A program made the translations under genes and the position numbers. DNA of 5,425 bases. It comes from Dehalococcoidia bacterium. Lineage in GTDB: Bacteria > Chloroflexota > Dehalococcoidia > GIF9 > AB-539-J10. The notes below the pieces were generated by a model. The model searched no databases, was not told where the DNA came from, and saw only the letters and a program-made list of their open reading frames with translations. The stretch is from assembly GCA_004375885.1 (NCBI GenBank), contig SOJG01000014.1, forward strand, positions 1 through 5,425, read 5' to 3'. Within the stretch, counting starts at the first letter, position 1; every line of letters starts with the position of its first letter. Shown piece by piece: positions 1 to 4,922 of this stretch.

Positions 1-2
1 TA

Positions 3-848
3 ATGAGAGAAATTCAGGCTGGTGACGTAACGAGCACCATAGCTCGTTTATTTGAGCATTCCTGCCATTATCTGCCCGAGGATGTGTTAACTGCTCTCAG
101 GCAAGCACGAGAAAAAGAAGAATCGCCTGTTTGTCGCGATGTATTGGATATAATTCTGGAAAATGCAGAAATTGCCGGCAAGGAGCAAATTCCTCTTTGC
201 CAGGACACCGGTGCCGCTGTGGTCATACTGGAGCTAGGGCAGGAAGTTCACATAATCAATGGTGAACTTTATACCGCAGTTAATGAAGGAGTACGCCAGG
301 GATACGATAAGGGTTATTTGCGTAAGTCCATAGTGAGCCAGCCTTGTTTTGCGAGGGTAAATACCAGAGACAACACACCAGCTATGATTCATACCGATAT
401 AGTTCCTGGAGACAGGCTGAAAATCAGCACCTTGCCCAAAGGAGGTGGCTCAGAAAATTGTTCTCGCCTAACCGTTCTAACTCCAGGTAAAGGACGCCAG
501 GGGGTGATAGATTTCGTCGTCAGCATTGTTGATGAGGTTGGTGGCAATCCCTGCCCGCCGGTTATTATCGGTGTCGGTATAGGTGGGACAACTGACAAGA
601 CAATGCTCATAGCCAAGAGGGCACTCTTGCGCAGAACTGGCGAACCGAACCCTGACCCCGAGGTCGCCGATCTGGAGAGGGAAATCCTGCACAGAGTTAA
701 CAATCTAGGCATCGGAGCTATGGGCTACGGTGGTACAGTTACCGCCTTAGCAGTTCATGTGGAAACCTTCCCTTGCCATATTGCCAGCATGCCTGTAGCA
801 GTCAACGTGCAGTGCTGGTGCGCCCGCCGTGGAGAAGAGATCCTATAA
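3..848 (+). CDS. fumA: Class I fumarate hydratase, alpha subunit (oxygen-sensitive [4Fe-4S] type)
   Basis: This is the alpha subunit of a two-subunit class I fumarase, which hydrates fumarate to L-malate reversibly in the cytosol using a catalytic [4Fe-4S] cluster. The 281-residue length is usual for the family. Visible signatures are LCQDTG (residues 65-70), the KGGGSEN segment (146-152), GGNPCPP (180-186), GVGIGGT (190-196) and MGYGG (240-244). From the family pattern, the likely cluster ligands are Cys66, Cys184 and Cys271. The motif at 270-275 reads QCWCAR, with a second Cys at 273, and Cys153 stands where many homologues carry Met. The ATG at 3 overlaps a possible upstream stop (TAATG), so the true start of the operon lies to the left. 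The beta partner is not adjacent but starts at 4923. L-tartrate dehydratase alpha (TtdA) is the main alternative; the fumarate-reductase-like neighbours favour fumarase. The symbol follows the two-subunit convention, not the E. coli single-chain FumA. Confidence 0.95.
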   Translation: MREIQAGDVTSTIARLFEHSCHYLPEDVLTALRQAREKEESPVCRDVLDIILENAEIAGKEQIPLCQDTGAAVVILELGQEVHIINGELYTAVNEGVRQGYDKGYLRKSIVSQPCFARVNTRDNTPAMIHTDIVPGDRLKISTLPKGGGSENCSRLTVLTPGKGRQGVIDFVVSIVDEVGGNPCPPVIIGVGIGGTTDKTMLIAKRALLRRTGEPNPDPEVADLEREILHRVNNLGIGAMGYGGTVTALAVHVETFPCHIASMPVAVNVQCWCARRGEEIL

Positions 849-872
849 AGCAATTGAAGGAGCAAGAAGCGG

Positions 873-1280
873 ATGTCTGCAACCATTTCGTCCAAAAGGC
901 TAGGCAGTGAGTTTGTAAGGAAAGTCAAGGAGATTAGCGGGCAAAACCTTCACTTGTGTTACCAATGTGGTTTATGCTCCGGAAATTGCCCCATGGTTTC
1001 CAGTATGGATCTTCCCCCTCGCCAGGTTATCGAGCTGGCACGATTAGGGTTGGAAGAGGAAATTACCAGTTCCAGAACTGTTTGGACTTGCGCTTCTTGT
1101 CTTGCCTGTACTGTCAATTGCCCCAGAGGATTTGACCTCTCTAAGATAATGGAGGCAATCAGGCTTCTCACGCTCAGAAAAAACGTTGACCACTTGCGCC
1201 CCGAAGATATTTCGCCCCAGGAACGATGTGCGCTTCCTCAGCTAGCGATGGTCGGTGGACTGAGGAAGTTTAGCGGCTAG
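873..1280 (+). CDS. hdrC: HdrC-like ferredoxin-type protein with two [4Fe-4S] motifs
   Basis: This small soluble electron-transfer protein resembles subunit C of heterodisulfide reductase. It has two CxxCxxCxxxCP motifs, at Cys29/32/35/39 and Cys73/76/79/83, each expected to bind a cubane [4Fe-4S] cluster. The stretch between them (PPRQVIELARLGLEEE, 48-63) is typical of HdrC. At 135 residues it is shorter than many HdrC proteins and ends about 50 residues after the second motif. No membrane segment or signal peptide is visible. An AAGGAG at 857-862 lies 10 bases before the ATG. It follows the fumarase alpha gene by 24 bases and precedes the HdrB-like gene by 12, so all three are probably co-transcribed. 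In Hdr complexes HdrC relays electrons between HdrB and a flavin partner; by inference it links the HdrB-like protein to the FrdB/FrdA-like pair here. The family assignment is firm; the partner and substrate are inferred. Confidence 0.88.
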   Translation: MSATISSKRLGSEFVRKVKEISGQNLHLCYQCGLCSGNCPMVSSMDLPPRQVIELARLGLEEEITSSRTVWTCASCLACTVNCPRGFDLSKIMEAIRLLTLRKNVDHLRPEDISPQERCALPQLAMVGGLRKFSG

Positions 1281-1292
1281 AGACATGGAAAA

Positions 1293-2186
1293 GTGAGCTT
1301 AGCTTATTATCCCGGATGTACCTTGAAAACCAAGGCAAAGAATCTTGAGGACCCTGCTATCGCTTCCATGGAAGTTTTGGGGTCTAGGTTGGAGGAGATT
1401 CCGCGATGGAACTGTTGTGGTGCAGTTTATTCTTTAGCTGATGATGATTTAATCCATCAGGTAGCACCTGTTCGCAATCTCATTCGAGTGAAGGAACAAG
1501 GGAAAAATGAGGTGGTTACTTTATGTTCTTTTTGCCTCAATACTCTGAAGAGGGCTAATCTCTTGATGAAAGAGGATGCCGAAAAAAGAGGTACCCTGAA
1601 TAGCTTTATGGATGAAGAGATAGACTATGGCGGCGAAGTAGAAGTAGTCCATCTCCTCGAGGTGTTGAAAGACCAAGTGGGGTGGGAAGCTCTTGCTCAG
1701 AAGGTCAAGCTCCCCCTGCGGGGATTGAGGGTAGCCCCCTATTATGGGTGTACCTTGCTTCGCCCCAGGGAGGTAGCTGTAGATGATGTGGAGAAACCCA
1801 CCATTTTACAGGAGCTTCTCGAGGCTCTCGGGGCTACTCCTGTGGACTTTCCCGAGTTTGCAGAGTGTTGCGGGTCGTATCAGATAGTCAGCAGTCCAGA
1901 TGATATTCCGAAATATGCGTGGCACATCCTAAACTCGGCATTGAGTCATGGGGCTGAAGCCTTGGTTCTCACTTGCCCTTTATGCGATTACAATTTGGGC
2001 CAGGGGCAGAAGGAATTGATGAAGAAACATGACGAATTTGACGGTGTGCCGTTATTCTATTTCACCCAGCTTCTGGCTCTGGCCTTAGGGCTTGGACCTC
2101 AGGTATGTCACTTCGAGCTCAATTATGGCGAACCTGAACTGCTCCTGCGGGAAAAGAACTTGCTTCCTCGAGGTGAAGCCCTGTAA
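1293..2186 (+). CDS. hdrB: HdrB-like CCG-domain protein with two complete cysteine-rich motifs
   Basis: This resembles subunit B of heterodisulfide reductase, the subunit that carries noncubane [4Fe-4S] clusters and performs disulfide/thiol chemistry. Two full CCG motifs are present: Cys9, Cys41-Cys42, Cys78/Cys81, and Cys153, Cys192-Cys193, Cys228/Cys231. The first fits the family pattern Cx31-39CCx35-36CxxC; the second is one residue short in its last spacer. The 297-residue length is normal. The start is the GTG at 1293: the protein then opens with SLAYYPGC, as HdrB proteins do, the next in-frame Met is residue 26, and the ATG at 1285 is out of frame and stops after three codons. The ribosome site is weak (GGAAAAG). 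CCG domains also occur in TfrB, SdhE/MfrE, LutA/LldE and GlpC. The adjacent HdrC-like gene and the fumarate-reductase-type genes make a TfrB-like or SdhE-like role likeliest. Quinone, low-molecular-weight thiol or protein disulfide are all possible partners. Confidence 0.88.
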   Translation: MSLAYYPGCTLKTKAKNLEDPAIASMEVLGSRLEEIPRWNCCGAVYSLADDDLIHQVAPVRNLIRVKEQGKNEVVTLCSFCLNTLKRANLLMKEDAEKRGTLNSFMDEEIDYGGEVEVVHLLEVLKDQVGWEALAQKVKLPLRGLRVAPYYGCTLLRPREVAVDDVEKPTILQELLEALGATPVDFPEFAECCGSYQIVSSPDDIPKYAWHILNSALSHGAEALVLTCPLCDYNLGQGQKELMKKHDEFDGVPLFYFTQLLALALGLGPQVCHFELNYGEPELLLREKNLLPRGEAL

Positions 2187-2203
2187 CCGATCGGAGGTCA
2201 AGA

Positions 2204-2986
2204 ATGAGCGTCAAAGAAAATAACAAGAATCCGGCCGAAACGACGGTCAAGGAAAAGAAGCAATTAGCGGTGAAGCTTATTCCTGTACATATCATGGGAA
2301 AACGTTATGAGGTACCAGAAGGGCTTACCATTATGAAAGCTATGGAATATGCTGGCTACAGGTTCATCCGGGGCTGTGGATGCAGGGGGGGGACCTGCGG
2401 AGCCTGTGGTACCGTCTATCGTAAGCCTGGCGATTATAAATTGCAGGTAGCGCTTGCCTGCCAGAAGACAGTCGAACCCGATATGTATGTAGCCCAGATT
2501 CCCTTTTTCCCTGCTAATCGAGCCGAGTATAAATTCACCGAGTTGACTTCGGCCCCTGAAGAGGTTTTTAGGTTATATCCTGAGCTATTCCGCTGTGTGG
2601 CCTGCAATGCCTGCACGAAAGCTTGCCCTCAGGGTATAGAGGTCATGGATGCTATCTCAGCTTTGAAACAAGGAAATATCACCGAAGCTGCACGACTTAG
2701 CTTTGACTGTATCCAATGCGGGCTATGCACGAGCCGCTGCTTGGGGGAATTGGCCCAGTATCACATGTTTCAACTCGCACGAAGAATCTACGGAGCCAGA
2801 ATCCTTTCCAGAGCAGAACACCTGGCCGAAATGGTAAAGGCGGTTGAGGAGGGGGAGTATGAAGAGGCTTTGGAGAAGCTAAAGGGCATGAACGAAGAGG
2901 AGCTGAAAAGGGCGTATCAGGAACGAGAGGTGGAACCGGTATCCGCCGGAGAGGATTGGAAACCGAAGGACAAAAGATATCTATAG
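2204..2986 (+). CDS. FrdB/SdhB-like iron-sulfur protein: [2Fe-2S] plus two [4Fe-4S] motifs
   Basis: This is a 260-residue electron-transfer subunit of fumarate reductase/succinate dehydrogenase type. Residues about 22-100 form a ferredoxin-like [2Fe-2S] domain with Cys60-x4-Cys65-x2-Cys68-x17-Cys86; an extra Cys58 sits beside it. Residues 131-179 form a dicluster domain: Cys131/134/137/141 (CxxCxxCxxxCP) and Cys169/172/175/179 (CxxCxxCxxxC followed by Leu). Classical SdhB/FrdB carries a [3Fe-4S] site as its third centre, so a complete four-Cys motif here suggests [4Fe-4S] instead. The last 60 residues are highly charged and cysteine-free. The ATG at 2204 has GGAGG at 2193-2197, six bases upstream, and the gap from the HdrB-like stop is 17 bases. 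The protein should pass electrons between the downstream flavoprotein and the HdrBC-like pair, as the N-terminal half of methanogen TfrB does. No membrane anchor is seen. The exact role is inferred. Confidence 0.88.
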   Translation: MSVKENNKNPAETTVKEKKQLAVKLIPVHIMGKRYEVPEGLTIMKAMEYAGYRFIRGCGCRGGTCGACGTVYRKPGDYKLQVALACQKTVEPDMYVAQIPFFPANRAEYKFTELTSAPEEVFRLYPELFRCVACNACTKACPQGIEVMDAISALKQGNITEAARLSFDCIQCGLCTSRCLGELAQYHMFQLARRIYGARILSRAEHLAEMVKAVEEGEYEEALEKLKGMNEEELKRAYQEREVEPVSAGEDWKPKDKRYL

Positions 2987-3023
2987 TCAGTGAAGCTGTC
3001 TAGAAAAAAGAGTTCTCTCGCAG

Positions 3024-3044
3024 GGGAGGGACTTGTCCCCTCCC
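3024..3044 (+). terminator. GC-rich hairpin in the leader of the flavoprotein gene (possible attenuator)
   Basis: GGGAGGG (3024-3030) and CCCTCCC (3038-3044) can form a perfect 7-bp stem around a 7-base loop. It lies 37 bases after the FrdB-like stop codon and is followed only by GATTT, too weak a T-run for a standard intrinsic terminator. A competing 5-bp pairing, CTCCC (3040-3044) with GGGAG (3052-3056), would exclude it. It could lower read-through, mark an RNA processing point or protect the upstream message. Function is inferred from pairing only. Confidence 0.35.
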
Positions 3045-3092
3045 GATTTGGGGGAGCCCGCAAGTGACTCCTCTACATGAGTTCTCGAACGA

Positions 3093-3108
3093 CCTGACTG
3101 GTCAGGAG
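3093..3108 (+). promoter_or_regulatory. Dyad overlapping the flavoprotein Shine-Dalgarno site
   Basis: CCTGAC (3093-3098) and GTCAGG (3101-3106) are perfect inverted repeats two bases apart. The right arm contains the start of the ribosome binding site AGGAG (3104-3108), five bases before the ATG at 3114. As RNA, the dyad could fold (four base pairs and a larger loop being realistic) and partly hide the site; as DNA, it could be a small operator. The ribosome site is clear; the regulatory role is speculative. Confidence 0.4.
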
Positions 3109-3113
3109 ACGAA

Positions 3114-4787
3114 ATGAGTTACTTAGGATATCCAGACTTCTTTGAGCCTCATATCAGGAAAGTGGAGGCAACCAGGCCTGCCCGGGTGGAGAAAAGGAAG
3201 AAGGGGGAGGAATTTCCCTTTATGTCCCTGGAGGAAAGGCAGGAGATACTGAAATATCACCCTGACTATAAGGAAGAGGGGAGAAGGGAGATAAGAGTCG
3301 GTGCCAGTAAGGGTTATAGAATCGCTCACGAGTTTGTCGACCTCTTGGAGGCCAGGAGCAAGGTTGACCCTGACAAGGTCAGCCTGTCTAGGCACGATTA
3401 TGAAGCTGATGTCTTGATTATCGGTGGGGGTGGGGCTGCCACCATTGCCGCCCTTATTGCCGAGGCAAATGGTGCCCAGGTCCTTATAGCCACGAAGCTT
3501 CGGCATGGCGATGCTAATAGTGTGATGGCTGAGGGGGGCATTCAAGCTGCAACGAAACCGGAGAAGGACTCTCCTTACTTTCACTATCTTGATGTGATGG
3601 GCGGAGGGCATTTTAAGAATGACGCCGATATTGTGGCCGCTCTTGTTAAGCAGGCTCCTGATGCCCTGCGATGGCTGGAAAGCCTGGGAGTTATCTTCTC
3701 GAAGTTTCCCGATGGCAGGTTGGATGCCATGCATGGCGGAGGGACCTGCCGCAAAAGGATGCACTACTGCGCCGACCTTACCGGGCTGGAGATCATGCGC
3801 ACTGTACGCGATGAAGCTCGTAACCGGGCTAATATCAGAGTTCTGGAGTTCTCCCCGGCTGTGGAGCTTATCCTTAATGAACATGGTCAGGTTGCTGGAG
3901 CCTTGCTTTATAACATGGAGACTGGGGAGTATCTTGTTGCCAAGGCCAGGGCGGTGATTTTGGCCACAGGCGGCGCTGGTAGGCTCCACGTTCAAGGCTT
4001 TATGACCACAAATCATTACGGTGCCACTGCCGATGGCATTGTTCTGGGCTACAGGGTGGGTGTGCCCTTGGCTTTCATGCACACCGTCCAATATCACCCT
4101 ACGGGCGTTGTCTTCCCGGAGCAAATAGAGGGATGGCTTATTACTGAGAGGTTCCGTGCGGAAGGTGCGGATATTCTGAATGCCCACGGCGAAAAATTCG
4201 TCAATGAGCGCGAGCCGAGGGATGTGGAATCAGCCAGGTTCATCAAGGAGTGCCTGGATGGCAATGGTGTTCCCACTCCTACTGGAAAGGTGGGAGTCTG
4301 GCTTGATTCTCCCATGCTTGACATCCTCCACGGGGAAGGAAGGGTGAGAACAGCCTTTGTGGGCAAGTGGAAAGTATATGACCGCCTGGGAATTGACATA
4401 TCTAGAGCACCCACGCTGGTCTATCCCACACTCCATTATCAGAATGGCGGACTTCAGGACAATGCAGAATGTGAGACTGCCGTTCCCGGGCTGTATGTCG
4501 CTGGTGAAGTAACCGGTGGGCTACATGGAGAAAACAGGCTGATGGGCAATTCTCTGATGGATATCGTGGTATTTGGTAGGATAGCCGGAAGAAATGCCGC
4601 TATATTTGCCAGAGAGAAGGCAAAGGATGGAGGGCTGACCCTGGAGCATGTAAAAAGATATCATGGAGAGCTTGAAGAGGCCGGGATCGTAACCGATAGA
4701 GTAGCCCCCATACTCCTTCCTGATTATGCCAGGCCTGAAGTAAAGAAAAAACGGCTTACAGTAAACTACTTGGAGACTTCGATGTAG
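3114..4787 (+). CDS. Fumarate reductase/succinate dehydrogenase-type flavoprotein with N-terminal extension
   Basis: This FAD protein belongs to the FrdA/SdhA/NadB superfamily and should interconvert fumarate and succinate. The Rossmann FAD motif DVLIIGGGGAA is at 99-109. Active-site landmarks of the family are present: His328 (QYHPTG), Arg348 (the proton-transfer Arg, in FRAEG), His441 (LHYQNGG) and Arg475 (HGENRL). The SHTVAAQGG-type stretch reads ANSVMAEGG (134-142), so Asn135 stands where membrane-type FrdA/SdhA carry the His that binds FAD covalently; FAD is probably non-covalent, as in NadB. About 95 charged residues precede the Rossmann fold, and only about 57 follow the last FAD motif, fewer than in SdhA. 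No signal peptide is seen, so the protein is likely cytosolic. The ATG at 3114 has AGGAG five bases upstream. A hairpin-bearing 127-base gap separates it from the FrdB-like gene, its likely partner. L-aspartate oxidase or another 2-enoate reductase are weaker alternatives. Confidence 0.9.
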   Translation: MSYLGYPDFFEPHIRKVEATRPARVEKRKKGEEFPFMSLEERQEILKYHPDYKEEGRREIRVGASKGYRIAHEFVDLLEARSKVDPDKVSLSRHDYEADVLIIGGGGAATIAALIAEANGAQVLIATKLRHGDANSVMAEGGIQAATKPEKDSPYFHYLDVMGGGHFKNDADIVAALVKQAPDALRWLESLGVIFSKFPDGRLDAMHGGGTCRKRMHYCADLTGLEIMRTVRDEARNRANIRVLEFSPAVELILNEHGQVAGALLYNMETGEYLVAKARAVILATGGAGRLHVQGFMTTNHYGATADGIVLGYRVGVPLAFMHTVQYHPTGVVFPEQIEGWLITERFRAEGADILNAHGEKFVNEREPRDVESARFIKECLDGNGVPTPTGKVGVWLDSPMLDILHGEGRVRTAFVGKWKVYDRLGIDISRAPTLVYPTLHYQNGGLQDNAECETAVPGLYVAGEVTGGLHGENRLMGNSLMDIVVFGRIAGRNAAIFAREKAKDGGLTLEHVKRYHGELEEAGIVTDRVAPILLPDYARPEVKKKRLTVNYLETSM

Positions 4788-4795
4788 GTGCCGGG

Positions 4796-4821
4796 TTCAC
4801 TGGGCAGACAGGCCCGGTGAA
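4796..4821 (+). other. Stem-loop just after the flavoprotein gene
   Basis: TTCACTGGGC (4796-4805) pairs with GCCCGGTGAA (4812-4821) over 10 bp, with one G-T wobble, around the six-base loop AGACAG. It begins nine bases after the flavoprotein stop codon. No T-run follows (ACATGCGGC), so it is not a standard intrinsic terminator. A 3'-end stabiliser or RNA processing site between the flavoprotein and fumarase beta messages is the likelier reading. The pairing is direct; the role is inferred. Confidence 0.45.
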
Positions 4822-4910
4822 ACATGCGGCTATAAGGATTTGGAGATGAACGATGCCTGGCCTGCCTGAAATCGAACGGTGAATCAGAAAGCCTCGTGAA
4901 AGGTGAATGC

Positions 4911-4916
4911 GGAAAG
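4911..4916 (+). promoter_or_regulatory. Ribosome binding site deciding the fumarase beta start
   Basis: GGAAAG lies six bases before the ATG at 4923. An in-frame GTG at 4896 would add nine residues, but it has no comparable site upstream and the added residues do not look like the family. The ATG is therefore preferred. Confidence 0.5.
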
Positions 4917-4922
4917 AGTACT

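Noticed and set aside
1285..1296. Three-codon frame ATGGAAAAGTGA overlapping the GTG start of the HdrB-like gene
   Set aside because: It could in principle couple translation through the GTGA overlap, but a three-codon frame arises easily by chance and nothing else supports it.
3619..3957. 112-codon plus-strand frame inside the flavoprotein gene
   Set aside because: It is out of frame with a clearly conserved FrdA-like protein and shows no family motif or independent ribosome site.
3123..4187. Long open frame of 354 codons on the minus strand
   Set aside because: It lies wholly antisense to the flavoprotein gene, whose motifs are unmistakable. Its translation has no recognisable domain, so it is a shadow of the codon pattern on the opposite strand.
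4846..4882. Two tiny overlapping frames (ATG at 4846, 8 codons with stop; ATG at 4853, 10 codons with stop) behind GGAG-like sequence
   Set aside because: They are too short to support as genes and show no recognisable peptide. Start codons near purine-rich sequence are expected by chance in a 135-base gap.
4896..4922. In-frame GTG start nine codons upstream of the fumarase beta ATG
   Set aside because: There is no good ribosome site before it, and the extra residues do not resemble fumarase beta N-termini; the ATG at 4923 has GGAAAG at suitable spacing.
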